NCBI GenBank assembly: GCA_002405915.1
Contig: DHMS01000031.1
Span: 6,593 to 70,592 of the forward strand
Source of the DNA: Christensenella sp. UBA4636
Lineage (GTDB): Bacteria > Bacillota > Clostridia > Christensenellales > Borkfalkiaceae
DNA: 64,000 nt
Direction: 5' to 3'
Both the position numbers and the translations under genes were made by a program. The notes under the pieces were generated by a model, which was given only the letters and a program-made list of their open reading frames with translations, was not told the origin of the DNA and did not search any database. This document shows, in pieces, positions 8,041 to 16,370 of the stretch (position 1 is its first letter; each line of letters starts with the position of its first letter).

Positions 8041-8220
8041 GCTGTGTCATAAGGGTTGAGGTAAAAAGTTACTTCAAACTTACGCGCGCCCTAAAAATAA
8101 AGGGATTTATGCGTAAGAAGATAATTTTTACCGACAATTGCGGAAGCTTGACTTCTGCGACTAACCGCACCCTCGGTAAGTGGTCATCTGCTTTAAAAAC
8201 ACGGCGCAGATGATTTTTTT
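8041..8220 (+). promoter_or_regulatory. Structured rpsJ leader ending in an intrinsic terminator (probable attenuator)
   Basis: The leader contains a hairpin built on CTTACGC...GCGTAAG (about 8088-8117), then an element closed by TACCGA...TCGGTA that holds a GCGGAAG/CTTCTGC hairpin. It ends in TCATCTGC...GCAGATGA (8184-8213) followed by seven T's (8214-8220). A terminator sitting between a strong promoter and the first ribosomal gene is best explained as attenuation, perhaps by a ribosomal protein. The ligand is unknown. Nothing further is recognised between 8221 and the rpsJ ribosome site. Confidence 0.65.
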
Positions 8221-8368
8221 ATTGAGAATAAACGCGATACACACGGCAAAGTTGTTAAAACTCGTTCATCGATTAAAAAACCTTACTAAAAGGCTGATTT
8301 TAGTTGTGAACGTCCGCTTTTGCCGGCGGGGCGACTTAGAAGTTAGTATAAAAACGGAGGAACTAAAA

Positions 8369-8668
8369 ATGGCAGCTCAGAAAATCAGAATCAAATTATC
8401 GGCTTACGACCACAACATGGTCGACCAGGCTACCGCACGCATCGTCGAAACGATGAAGAAAGCGGGCGCGAAAATCAGCGGTCCTATTCCCCTTCCCACA
8501 GAGAAGGAAGTAGTCACCATTCTTCGCTCGCCGCACAAGTATAAGGACAGCAGAGAGCAGTTCGAACTTCGCACTCACAAACGCCTTATAGACATTTACT
8601 CCACGAACGCTAAAATTTTGGATAGCATCCATCTTCCCGCGGGCGTAGACGTAAAGATTAAACTTTGA
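8369..8668 (+). CDS. rpsJ: 30S ribosomal protein S10 (NusE)
   Basis: A 99-aa protein of the 30S head that also serves as NusE in antitermination. Family blocks KIRIKLSAYDH, GAKISGPIPLPT and FELRTHKRLIDI are clear. The start is the ATG at 8369, preceded by ACGGAGG; an in-frame upstream extension to 8180 runs through the attenuator and is not S10-like, so it is rejected. First gene of the ribosomal operon. Confidence 0.97.
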   Translation: MAAQKIRIKLSAYDHNMVDQATARIVETMKKAGAKISGPIPLPTEKEVVTILRSPHKYKDSREQFELRTHKRLIDIYSTNAKILDSIHLPAGVDVKIKL

Positions 8669-8706
8669 TAATTTTTTTGAAATATATACGGAGGTGAACT
8701 TTATCG

Positions 8707-9339
8707 ATGAATAAAGCAATCATTGGAAAGAAGTTAGGTATGACGCAGATCTTTTCCACAGACGGAAAAGTAATCCCGGTCACCGTAATCGAAGCAGGTC
8801 CTTGCCCCGTAGTGCAGATTAAGACCGTTGAACGCGACGGCTATTCCGCAGTTAAAATGGGTTTCGGCAAGACCGCAGAGAAGAACATTAACAAGCCCGA
8901 AGCGGGTCAATTCAAGAAAGCGGGCGTTGAACCGCAGAAGTATCTTCGCGAATTCCGCCTCGACGACGCTACGAAGTACGAAGTAGGTAAAGAAGTTACT
9001 TGCGAAGTATTCGCCGCCGGCGACAAAGTAGACGTTATCGGTACCACCAAAGGTCACGGATACACGGGCGTAATCAAAAGATGGAATCAGCACAGACTTA
9101 AAGAAACGCACGGCGTAGGCCCCGTACACAGAGAAGTCGGTTCCATGGGCGCGAACAGCTCCCCGTCAAGAGTTTTCAAGAACAAACACTTAGCCGGTCA
9201 GTACGGCGTAGAGAGAGTAACCATTCTCAATCTCGAAGTCGTTAAGGTCGACGCGGCTCGCAACGCTATACTCGTCAAGGGTGCCGTTCCCGGTCCCGTA
9301 GGCGGCGTCGTTTCTATCAGAAACAGCGTTAAAGCGTAA
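8707..9339 (+). CDS. rplC: 50S ribosomal protein L3
   Basis: A 210-aa protein that binds 23S rRNA near the peptidyl transferase centre and nucleates 50S assembly. It begins with the typical AIIGKKLGMTQIF and contains the long-loop segment HGVGPVHREVGSMGANSSPSRV that reaches towards the centre. It starts 38 bp after rpsJ with a CGGAGGTG site. Confidence 0.97.
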   Translation: MNKAIIGKKLGMTQIFSTDGKVIPVTVIEAGPCPVVQIKTVERDGYSAVKMGFGKTAEKNINKPEAGQFKKAGVEPQKYLREFRLDDATKYEVGKEVTCEVFAAGDKVDVIGTTKGHGYTGVIKRWNQHRLKETHGVGPVHREVGSMGANSSPSRVFKNKHLAGQYGVERVTILNLEVVKVDAARNAILVKGAVPGPVGGVVSIRNSVKA

Positions 9340-9350
9340 GGAGGTAGAAA

Positions 9351-9977
9351 ATGCCAAGCGTTAAATTATATAATATGAAAGGTCAGGCAAGCGGCACTAT
9401 CGAGCTTAACGATCAGCTCTTTAACGTCGAATACAACGAACCGCTCATTCATCAGGCGGTAGTTACGAGACTTGCCAACGAAAGACAAGGTACGAAAAGC
9501 ACCTTGACGAGAACGGAAGTAAGAGGCGGCGGCAGAAAGCCTTACCGTCAGAAAGGCACGGGTAACGCGCGTCAGGGTTCCACGAGAGCTCCTCAGTGGA
9601 TTAAAGGCGGCGTAGTATTCGCTCCGAAGTCGAGAGATTTCTCCAAGAAGATGAACGTAACCGCAAAGAGAACCGCGCTTTTCTCGGCTCTTTCCAAAAA
9701 ACTTGCGGATAACGAATTTATTGTTATCGACGAAGTAGCGGTAGCGGAAGGCAAAACCAAAGAAATGGTAGCTTTCATCGACGCGTTCAAGTTTGAAAAA
9801 ACCGTTCTTATCGTTATGTGCAACAACGACGACAAGGTTATAAGAGCCGCAAGAAACATCGGCGCGCTCACGACTATCCCCGTCGAACAGCTTAACACTT
9901 ACGACGTCGTGAAGAACGCTGTCATCGTTCTCGCGAAGGGTTCCGTTGAAAAATTGCAGGAGGTCTACGGAGAATAA
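9351..9977 (+). CDS. rplD: 50S ribosomal protein L4
   Basis: A 208-aa protein lining the exit tunnel through its basic loop (RTEVRGGGRKPYRQKGTGNAR). In gamma-proteobacteria L4 represses its own S10 operon; whether it acts on the leader seen here is unknown. AGGAGG precedes the start. The stop overlaps the rplW start in TAATG. Confidence 0.97.
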   Translation: MPSVKLYNMKGQASGTIELNDQLFNVEYNEPLIHQAVVTRLANERQGTKSTLTRTEVRGGGRKPYRQKGTGNARQGSTRAPQWIKGGVVFAPKSRDFSKKMNVTAKRTALFSALSKKLADNEFIVIDEVAVAEGKTKEMVAFIDAFKFEKTVLIVMCNNDDKVIRAARNIGALTTIPVEQLNTYDVVKNAVIVLAKGSVEKLQEVYGE

Positions 9978-10267
9978 TGGAAGCAAGAGATATTATTATA
10001 AGACCCGTCCTTACCGAAAAGAGCTATGACGGTATCGAAAGCAAAAAGTACGTTTTCGTCGTAGCTAAAAACGCTACCAAGACCGCCGTCAGAATGGCTG
10101 TCGAAGAGCTTTTCGGCGTTAAGGTCGCAAAAGTAAACACCGTGAACTGCCACGGCAAGCTCAAGAGAATGGGCCGCAACGAAGGTTACACCTCCGATTA
10201 CAAAAAGGCTATCGTTCAACTCACCAAGGACAGCAAGGACATCGAGTTCTTCAAGTCGCTTGCTTAA
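9977..10267 (+). CDS. rplW: 50S ribosomal protein L23
   Basis: A 96-aa protein at the tunnel exit, the docking site for trigger factor and SRP. It contains the family start DIIIRPVLTEKSYDG and the block KYVFVVAKNATK. Its ATG overlaps the rplD stop by one base and the ribosome site (AGGAGG) lies inside rplD, so translation is coupled. Confidence 0.97.
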   Translation: MEARDIIIRPVLTEKSYDGIESKKYVFVVAKNATKTAVRMAVEELFGVKVAKVNTVNCHGKLKRMGRNEGYTSDYKKAIVQLTKDSKDIEFFKSLA

Positions 10268-10283
10268 TAGGGAGGATTAAACA

Positions 10284-11111
10284 ATGGGTATTAAAAGATA
10301 TAAACCTACGTCTTCCGCTCGTCGTTTCATGTCCGTTTCGACTTACGAGGAAATCACGACCGTAAAACCGGAAAGATCGCTCCTCGAAGACCAACGCAAG
10401 AGCGGCGGCAGAAACGCGCAGGGTAAGATAACCGTTCGTCACATCGGCGGCGGCAACAGAAGAAAATATCGTATCATCGACTTTAAAAGAAATAAAGACG
10501 GTATCGAAGCGGTTGTTAAGAGTATCGAATACGATCCGAACAGATCCGCTAACATCGCCCTCCTCGCTTATGCGGACGGCGAAAAGAGATACATTCTCGC
10601 TCCTTACGGCGTTAAAGTAGGCGATAAGCTTTATAGCGGCGCGGACGCGGACATTAAAGCCGGCAACGCGCTTCCCTTGGACGCTATCCCCGTAGGTACG
10701 ATGGTACACAACATCGAACTCCAACCCGGCAAAGGCGGACAGCTCGCGAGAGCCGCGGGTATGGCTGCTCAGCTTATGGCTAAAGAGGGCAAGATGGCGA
10801 CGCTCAAAATGCCCAGCGGCGAAATGAGATACATCCCCGTAAACTGCAAGGCGACCATAGGGCAGGTCGGTAACCTCGACCACGAAATCGTCAGAGTCGG
10901 TAAAGCCGGTAAAACGAGACATATGGGTACCCGCCCGACCGTCAGAGGTTCCGTTATGAACCCGTGCGACCACCCGCACGGCGGCGGCGAAGGTAAGTCC
11001 CCCGTCGGCAGACCCGGTCCGCAGACTCCTTGGGGTAAGCCCGCTCTCGGTTACAAGACCAGAAAGAAGAAGAATAAAACCAACAAGTTTATTCTTAAAC
11101 GCGTTAATTAA
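10284..11111 (+). CDS. rplB: 50S ribosomal protein L2
   Basis: A 275-aa protein needed for subunit association and peptidyl transfer. The conserved C-terminal NPCDHPHGGGEGKSPVGR includes the histidine near the catalytic centre, followed by the basic tail. The N-terminus is the usual KRYKPTSSARRFMS. GGGAGG precedes the start. Confidence 0.98.
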   Translation: MGIKRYKPTSSARRFMSVSTYEEITTVKPERSLLEDQRKSGGRNAQGKITVRHIGGGNRRKYRIIDFKRNKDGIEAVVKSIEYDPNRSANIALLAYADGEKRYILAPYGVKVGDKLYSGADADIKAGNALPLDAIPVGTMVHNIELQPGKGGQLARAAGMAAQLMAKEGKMATLKMPSGEMRYIPVNCKATIGQVGNLDHEIVRVGKAGKTRHMGTRPTVRGSVMNPCDHPHGGGEGKSPVGRPGPQTPWGKPALGYKTRKKKNKTNKFILKRVN

Positions 11112-11122
11112 GGAGACCCGTT

Positions 11123-11401
11123 ATGAGTAGAAGCATTAAAAAAGGACCTTACGTTCAGGCTAAACTTCTTCAAAGAGTTGAAAAAATGAATGCCGAGAAC
11201 AAAAAGGCTGTGTTAAAAACCTGGTCGAGATCGTCCACGATATTCCCGCAGATGGTCGGACACACGATTGCCGTTTACGACGGAAGAAAACACGTTCCCG
11301 TATACGTTACCGAAGATATGGTCGGCTGCAAGCTCGGCGAATTCGCTCCCACGAGAACGTTTAAAGGTCACGCCGGCGCAAAGACTACGGGCGCGAAGTA
11401 A
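11123..11401 (+). CDS. rpsS: 30S ribosomal protein S19
   Basis: A 92-aa head protein next to S13, close to the A-site finger. The sequence SRSIKKGPYV at the start and HVPVYVTEDMVGCKLGEF in the middle are diagnostic. It is spaced 11 bp from rplB with an AAGGAG site. Confidence 0.97.
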   Translation: MSRSIKKGPYVQAKLLQRVEKMNAENKKAVLKTWSRSSTIFPQMVGHTIAVYDGRKHVPVYVTEDMVGCKLGEFAPTRTFKGHAGAKTTGAK

Positions 11402-11412
11402 GGAGACACGAA

Positions 11413-11802
11413 ATGGCTAAAAATACTAAATTAAAAGCTGCAAGAATCGCTGAAAACAAAGACAGAAGACCGAGAGCTTGCGCTAAATACGTCAGAATTT
11501 CCCCCTTTAAGGTCAGAGTAGTTCTCGACCTTGTAAGAGGCAAATCGGTTAACGAAGCCGTCGCTATTTTGGAAAACACTTCCAAAGCAGGCGCGGAACC
11601 CATCAAGAAAGTTGTTCTTTCCGCCGCCGCCAACGCCGAACACAACCTCGGCATGAACGTTGCGGACCTCAAGATTGCGGAATGCTATGCCGATATGGGA
11701 CCCACCCTTAAGAGAATGCAGCCTATGGCTCACGGCAGAGGATTCAGAATCTTAAAGCGCACCAGTCACATCACCGTCGTTTTAGACGCGATGGCTAAGT
11801 AA
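11413..11802 (+). CDS. rplV: 50S ribosomal protein L22
   Basis: A 129-aa protein whose long beta hairpin lines the exit tunnel (GPTLKRMQPMAHGRGFRIL). It is slightly longer than the usual 110-115 aa because of a basic N-terminal extension of about 20 residues before AKYVRISPFKVR. AAGGAG precedes the start. Confidence 0.96.
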   Translation: MAKNTKLKAARIAENKDRRPRACAKYVRISPFKVRVVLDLVRGKSVNEAVAILENTSKAGAEPIKKVVLSAAANAEHNLGMNVADLKIAECYADMGPTLKRMQPMAHGRGFRILKRTSHITVVLDAMAK

Positions 11803-11815
11803 TCGGGAGGACACT

Positions 11816-12475
11816 ATGGGACAGAAAGTTAATCCGCACGGACTCAGAGTCGGCGTTATCAAAAGCTGGGACACTCAGTGGTACGCCGATAAAAAGCAGT
11901 TTTCCGCTTTCTTGAAGGAAGACTACGAAATAAGAAACTTTATCAAAGAAAAATATTACGCCGCGGCGATTTCCAAAATCGTTATCGAAAGAGCCGCTTC
12001 GAGAATTTCCGTCACCATCTACACCGCTCGCCCGGGCGTGCTTATCGGTAAAGCCGGCAGCGAAATAGAAGTGATGAAAGCAAGCCTTAGTAAGCTCACG
12101 AAAGGCAAACAAATCGGCGTAAATATCATCGAAGTCAAAAAACCCGATTGCGACGCTCAGCTTATCGCGGAATCCATCGCTTCGCAGCTCGAAAAACGCG
12201 CTTCTTTCCGCAGATGCATGAAACAAGCTATTTCGAGAGCAATGCGTATGGGCGTTAAGGGCGTCAAGGCTATGGTAAGCGGCAGATTGGACGGCGCGGA
12301 AATAGCCAGAAGCGAACAATACCACGAAGGTTCCATTCCTCTTCAGACTTTGAGAGCCGACATCGATTACGGTTTTGCGGAAGCAAAGACCACTTTCGGT
12401 ATCATCGGTATCAAGGTTTGGGTTTACAAAGGAGAAGTCCTCGGCGGTATGAAGAAAGAAGGAGGCGAAGCCTAA
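11816..12475 (+). CDS. rpsC: 30S ribosomal protein S3
   Basis: A 219-aa protein at the mRNA entry channel. It has the N-terminal MGQKVNPHGLRVG, a KH type II RNA-binding domain with the GVLIGKAGSEIE loop and the C-terminal RLDGAEIARSE domain. CGGGAGG lies before the ATG. Confidence 0.98.
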   Translation: MGQKVNPHGLRVGVIKSWDTQWYADKKQFSAFLKEDYEIRNFIKEKYYAAAISKIVIERAASRISVTIYTARPGVLIGKAGSEIEVMKASLSKLTKGKQIGVNIIEVKKPDCDAQLIAESIASQLEKRASFRRCMKQAISRAMRMGVKGVKAMVSGRLDGAEIARSEQYHEGSIPLQTLRADIDYGFAEAKTTFGIIGIKVWVYKGEVLGGMKKEGGEA

Positions 12476-12476
12476 T

Positions 12477-12911
12477 ATGTTGATGCCTAAAAGAGTTAAA
12501 AGAAGAAGAGTCCATCGCGGACGCATGACCGGCAAATGCAACAAAGGTAACGTAATAGCTTACGGCGATTACGCTCTCGTTGCCGAGTCTCCCGCTTGGA
12601 TAACTTCTAACCAGATAGAAGCCGCTCGTATCGCTATGACGAGATTCATCAAGCGTGGCGGTAAGGTTTGGATAGATATATTCCCCCACAAACCTGTAAC
12701 CAAAAAGCCGGCTGAAACCCGTATGGGTAGCGGTAAAGGTTCGGTTGAGTACTGGGTTGCCGTGGTTAAACCCGGCAGAGTTATGTTCGAAATGGGCGGC
12801 GTAGACGAAGCCGTAGCGAGAGAAGCTCTCCGCCTTGCCGGACACAAACTTCCCTGCAAATGCAAATTCGTTAAGAAAGAAACCAATATCGAAGAAGGCG
12901 GTGAGGGCTGA
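12477..12911 (+). CDS. rplP: 50S ribosomal protein L16
   Basis: A 144-aa protein that organises the A-site tRNA binding region. Typical MLMPKRVKRRRVHRG start and the motifs FPHKPVTKKPAETRMGSGKG are present. The first ATG (12477) is preferred over the second (12483) because of its spacing from GGAGG at 12461-12465. The stop overlaps the rpmC start by one base. Confidence 0.97.
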   Translation: MLMPKRVKRRRVHRGRMTGKCNKGNVIAYGDYALVAESPAWITSNQIEAARIAMTRFIKRGGKVWIDIFPHKPVTKKPAETRMGSGKGSVEYWVAVVKPGRVMFEMGGVDEAVAREALRLAGHKLPCKCKFVKKETNIEEGGEG

Positions 12912-13108
12912 TGAAGGCAAAATTGATTCATGAAATGACCGACGCAGAGCTTAACGCAAAGCTCGCCGAGCTTAAAGACGAATTGTTTAAGCTCCGTTTC
13001 CGTCACGCAACCGGACAGCTCGAAAATCCCAACGTTTTGAACACGTTAAAAAAGGATATTGCAAGAGTTAAAACGGTTATCCGTGAAAGGGAAATCAAAA
13101 AGGCTTAA
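12911..13108 (+). CDS. rpmC: 50S ribosomal protein L29
   Basis: A 65-aa helical-hairpin protein near the tunnel exit, adjacent to L23. The segment ELKDELFKLRFRHATGQLENP is the family hallmark. Translation is coupled to rplP through the TGATG overlap. Confidence 0.96.
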   Translation: MKAKLIHEMTDAELNAKLAELKDELFKLRFRHATGQLENPNVLNTLKKDIARVKTVIREREIKKA

Positions 13109-13119
13109 GGAGGTATGCA

Positions 13120-13371
13120 ATGAGAAATTTACGTAAAGAAAGAGTAGGACTCGTATCCTCCGATAAGATGGACAAGACGGTTGTAGTCGTCGTTGAAGAA
13201 AAGGCGAAACACCCCCTCTACAAAAAGACCATTACGACCAGCAAAAAATTCAAAGCGCACGACGAAAACAACGAGTGCGGCGTAGGCGACAAAGTCAGAA
13301 TAGTCGAAACGAGAAAACTCAGCAAAGACAAAAACTGGAGAGTTGCCGAAATCATCGAAAAGGCTAAGTAA
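13120..13371 (+). CDS. rpsQ: 30S ribosomal protein S17
   Basis: An 83-aa OB-fold protein that binds helix 11 of 16S rRNA early in assembly. It shows the segments RVGLVSSDKMDKTVVVVVE, KHPLYKKTI and VGDKVRIVETRKLSKDK. AAGGAGG precedes the start. Confidence 0.97.
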   Translation: MRNLRKERVGLVSSDKMDKTVVVVVEEKAKHPLYKKTITTSKKFKAHDENNECGVGDKVRIVETRKLSKDKNWRVAEIIEKAK

Positions 13372-13382
13372 GGAGAAGTATC

Positions 13383-13751
13383 ATGGTACAACCACAGACA
13401 AGATTAAAAGCTGCAGATAACTCCGGCGCAAAAGAGATTATGTGCATAAAAGTTCTTGGCGGTTCGTTCAGAAAAACCGGTAACATCGGCGACGTAATCG
13501 TCGCTTCCGTTAAAACGGCTACCCCGGGCGGCGCGGTCAAGAAAGGTGAAGTTGTCAAGGCTGTTATCGTGAGAACCACCAGCGGCTTGAGAAGAGCCGA
13601 CGGCACTCACATCAGATTCGACGACAACGCTGCCGTTATAATCGACAGCCAAAAGCAGCCCAGAGGTACTCGTATCTTCGGGCCGGTAGCAAGAGAGCTC
13701 AGAGAGAAGGATTACATGAGAATCATTTCTCTCGCTCCGGAAGTTCTGTAA
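13383..13751 (+). CDS. rplN: 50S ribosomal protein L14
   Basis: A 122-aa protein at the subunit interface (bridge B5) and a docking site for silencing factors. It has the full-length canonical sequence from MVQPQTRLKAADNSGAKEIM to MRIISLAPEVL, with no unusual features. Confidence 0.98.
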   Translation: MVQPQTRLKAADNSGAKEIMCIKVLGGSFRKTGNIGDVIVASVKTATPGGAVKKGEVVKAVIVRTTSGLRRADGTHIRFDDNAAVIIDSQKQPRGTRIFGPVARELREKDYMRIISLAPEVL

Positions 13752-13763
13752 GGAGATATCGAC

Positions 13764-14210
13764 ATGAAAGTTAAAAAGAACGATACCGTATTAGTAATGA
13801 CGGGTAAAGACGCCGGTAAGACCGGTAAAGTGCTTTCTGCCTTCCCTACGGAAAACAGAATTAAAGTAGACGGCGTTAATATTCAGAAACGCCACAAAAA
13901 AGCTCGTTCCGCGCAAGAAGCGGGCGGCATAGTCGAACAGGTAGGCGCAATCGACGCGTCCAACGTATACGTCGTTTGCCCCAACTGCGGTAAGCCCACG
14001 AGAGTAGGTTACGCCGTAATCGACGGCAAAAAGATGAGAGTTTGCAAGCAGGAAGGCTGCGGCAAAGTTCTCGACGCAAAGAAGGAAGTAAAAGCTGCCG
14101 CGGCAAAGGCTAAAAAGACTACCAAAGCGAAAGCTACGGAAGAAAAGCCCGCTAAAGAAGCCAAAGCTAAAAAGACGACTTCCAAAAAGAAAGCGACTGA
14201 CGCTGAATAA
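13764..14210 (+). CDS. rplX: 50S ribosomal protein L24 with long charged C-terminal tail
   Basis: A 148-aa assembly-initiating protein with the N-terminal KOW domain (VLVMTGKDAGKTGKVL). The ordinary L24 core of about 100 residues is complete by the KVL after C-P-N-C and the second Cys pair (CPNCGKPTRV...CKQEGCGKV), a zinc-ribbon-like arrangement. It is followed by about 45 residues made almost only of Ala, Lys, Glu and Thr. The tail is in frame, ends just before the next ribosome site and is probably disordered. Confidence 0.95.
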   Translation: MKVKKNDTVLVMTGKDAGKTGKVLSAFPTENRIKVDGVNIQKRHKKARSAQEAGGIVEQVGAIDASNVYVVCPNCGKPTRVGYAVIDGKKMRVCKQEGCGKVLDAKKEVKAAAAKAKKTTKAKATEEKPAKEAKAKKTTSKKKATDAE

Positions 14211-14224
14211 TCAAGGAGACCGAT

Positions 14225-14815
14225 ATGGCAAAAAAGACTCAGGTTGCTAAAGAAGCTGCAACCGATTCCAAGTACACCAGCCGAGTAAGAGAACGCTACT
14301 TAAAAGAAGTAGTACCTTATCTTATGAAGCGTTTCAACTACAAGAACGTCAACCAGGTTCCCAAGCTCGTTAAGATAACCATTAACGGCGGTTTGGGCGA
14401 CGTTAAAGATAACGCAAAAAGCGTTCAGCAGGTTCGCCAGGAGCTTGCGCTCATCGCAGGTCAGAGACCGGTGCTTACCACCGCTAAAAAGTCCGTCGCT
14501 AACTTCAAAGTAAGAGCCGGAATGCAGGTAGGCGTTAAAGTCACGCTCCGCAACGACAGAATGTACGACTTCTTCGATAAGCTCGTTTCCGTAGCTTTGC
14601 CGAGAGTAAGGGACTTCAAGGGCGTTCCGTCCAAGTCCTTCGACGGCAGAGGCAACTACGCTATGGGCGTAAAAGAACAACTTATCTTCCCGGAAATTCA
14701 GTATGACCAGGTAGAAAAGATAAGAGGCTTCGACATCTGCTTCGTTACCACCGCTAACACGGACGAAGAGGCGAGAGAACTTTTAGCTGCTCTCGGCATG
14801 CCCTTCAAGGCTTAA
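14225..14815 (+). CDS. rplE: 50S ribosomal protein L5
   Basis: A 196-aa protein that binds 5S rRNA and contacts P-site tRNA. It contains the family blocks NQVPKLVKITINGGLGD, GQRPVLTTAKKSVANFK and MGVKEQLIFPEI. It is about 16 residues longer than the usual 180 owing to a Lys/Ala-rich N-terminal extension. AAGGAG lies before the ATG at 14225. Confidence 0.96.
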   Translation: MAKKTQVAKEAATDSKYTSRVRERYLKEVVPYLMKRFNYKNVNQVPKLVKITINGGLGDVKDNAKSVQQVRQELALIAGQRPVLTTAKKSVANFKVRAGMQVGVKVTLRNDRMYDFFDKLVSVALPRVRDFKGVPSKSFDGRGNYAMGVKEQLIFPEIQYDQVEKIRGFDICFVTTANTDEEARELLAALGMPFKA

Positions 14816-14829
14816 AAGGAGATTGACTT

Positions 14830-15015
14830 ATGGCTAAAAAATCAATGATTAACAAACAGCAGAGAACGCCTAAGTTCTCTACGAGAGCTTATACGAGATG
14901 CAGCATTTGCGGTCGTCCGCATGCAGTTATCCGTAAGTACGGTATCTGCCGTATCTGCTTCAGAAATCTCGCCTACAAAGGTCAGATTCCCGGAGTTAAA
15001 AAGGCAAGTTGGTAA
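14830..15015 (+). CDS. rpsZ: 30S ribosomal protein S14, zinc-binding type Z
   Basis: A 61-aa short S14 of the C+ type. The pairs CSIC and CRIC (four cysteines) bind zinc. Such forms prevail in Gram-positive bacteria. It sits between L5 and S8, as is usual for spc operons. Confidence 0.97.
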   Translation: MAKKSMINKQQRTPKFSTRAYTRCSICGRPHAVIRKYGICRICFRNLAYKGQIPGVKKASW

Positions 15016-15030
15016 AGGAGGTAGAACACA

Positions 15031-15423
15031 ATGACAGATCCTATTGCAGATATGCTTACAAGAATCAGAAACGCTTTGGTTGTAAAGCGCGAAACCGTTG
15101 ATATTCCTCTTTCCAACACTAAAAAAGCCATCGCTCAGATTTTAACCGACGAAGGTTACGTTAACGGCTTCGAAGTTAAGGGCGAGGGTATCGACAGCAA
15201 AATAGTAGTTTCCTTAAAATACGGTCCTAAGGGCGAAAAAGTCATCAACGGCTTAAAGAGAATTTCCAAGCCGGGCTTGAGAATTTACGCCGGTTGCGAC
15301 GAGCTTCCCAAAGTGCTTAACGGCATGGGAATCGCCATCGTATCCACCCCGAAGGGCGTTATGACCGACAGGGAAGCGAGAAAACAGCATCACGGCGGCG
15401 AAATACTCGCCTACGTTTGGTAA
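15031..15423 (+). CDS. rpsH: 30S ribosomal protein S8
   Basis: A 130-aa central-domain assembly protein; in E. coli it represses the spc operon. It has the start DPIADMLTRIRNA and the C-terminal block GIAIVSTPKGVMTDREAR followed by GGEILAYVW. AAAGGAGG precedes the start. Confidence 0.98.
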   Translation: MTDPIADMLTRIRNALVVKRETVDIPLSNTKKAIAQILTDEGYVNGFEVKGEGIDSKIVVSLKYGPKGEKVINGLKRISKPGLRIYAGCDELPKVLNGMGIAIVSTPKGVMTDREARKQHHGGEILAYVW

Positions 15424-15435
15424 AAGGAGGCAGCT

Positions 15436-15975
15436 ATGTCAAGAATAGGCAGAGAACCGGTAGTTTTACCGGCGGGCGTTACTTTGGAAATCGCCGAAAA
15501 CACTTTTACCGTTAAAGGTCCGAAAGGCACGTTGACTCAGGATTACGACCCCGCAATCACCATTACGGTTGACGGAAACGTAGCTCATCTCACGAGAAAC
15601 AGCGACGAAGGTCCTATCCGCGCTAAGCACGGTCTATATAGAGCGCTTCTCCACAATATGGTTGAAGGCGTAACGAAGGGCTTCGAAAAATCTCTTATCG
15701 TTAACGGCGTCGGCTGGAAGGTTAACATGCAGGGCGAAAAGCTTATCTTAAACGTAGGTTTTTCTCACCCCGTAGAATTCACGGCTATCCCGGGCGTTAA
15801 GCTTGCGGCTCCTTCCGCTACCGAAATCACCGTATCCGGTATCAACAAAACGGACGTAGGTCAGGTTGCGGCGAGCATCAGAGCTATCAGAAAACCCGAA
15901 CCTTACCACGGTTACGGAATCCGCTATAAGGACGAAGTCATCGAACGTAAGGAAGGCAAGACCGCCGGTAAGTAA
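15436..15975 (+). CDS. rplF: 50S ribosomal protein L6
   Basis: A 179-aa protein near the factor-binding centre, made of two related alpha/beta domains. The C-terminal signature PEPYHGYGIRYKDEVI is present. AAAGGAGG precedes the start. Confidence 0.98.
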   Translation: MSRIGREPVVLPAGVTLEIAENTFTVKGPKGTLTQDYDPAITITVDGNVAHLTRNSDEGPIRAKHGLYRALLHNMVEGVTKGFEKSLIVNGVGWKVNMQGEKLILNVGFSHPVEFTAIPGVKLAAPSATEITVSGINKTDVGQVAASIRAIRKPEPYHGYGIRYKDEVIERKEGKTAGK

Positions 15976-15987
15976 AGGAGTTAAAGC

Positions 15988-16356
15988 ATGATTACTAAAA
16001 TCGATAAAAATCAGGACAGATTGAAAAGACACGCGAGAGTCCGTAAAAAAATAAGCGGTACCCCCGCTTGCCCCAGACTCAGCGTTTACAGAAGTCTTAA
16101 CCATATCTACGCTCAGGTAATCGACGATACGACTTCCTCCACTTTGGTTGCGGCGTCCACCTTGGAAGCGGCTATCGCTAAAAAGGTTGCGGGCAAGACC
16201 AAAAAGGAAGCGGCTAACATTGTCGGCAAGCAGATAGCGGAAAAGGCTATCGCAAAAGGTATAACCGAAGTCGTGTTCGACAGAGGCGGATATCTTTACA
16301 CCGGAAGGGTTGCAGCCCTTGCGGACGGCGCAAGAGAAGCCGGACTTAAATTCTAA
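15988..16356 (+). CDS. rplR: 50S ribosomal protein L18
   Basis: A 122-aa 5S rRNA-binding protein. Recognisable blocks are RHARVRKKISGT, RLSVYRSLNHIYAQVIDD and the C-terminal VVFDRGGYLYTGRVAALAD. AAAGGAG lies before the start; 12 bp after rplF. Confidence 0.97.
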   Translation: MITKIDKNQDRLKRHARVRKKISGTPACPRLSVYRSLNHIYAQVIDDTTSSTLVAASTLEAAIAKKVAGKTKKEAANIVGKQIAEKAIAKGITEVVFDRGGYLYTGRVAALADGAREAGLKF

Positions 16357-16370
16357 GGGAGGACTCAAAA

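Noticed and set aside
8180..8368. N-terminal extension of S10 or an upstream reading frame in the rpsJ leader
   Set aside because: The extension is not S10-like, runs through the terminator, and the ATG at 8369 has the proper ribosome site.
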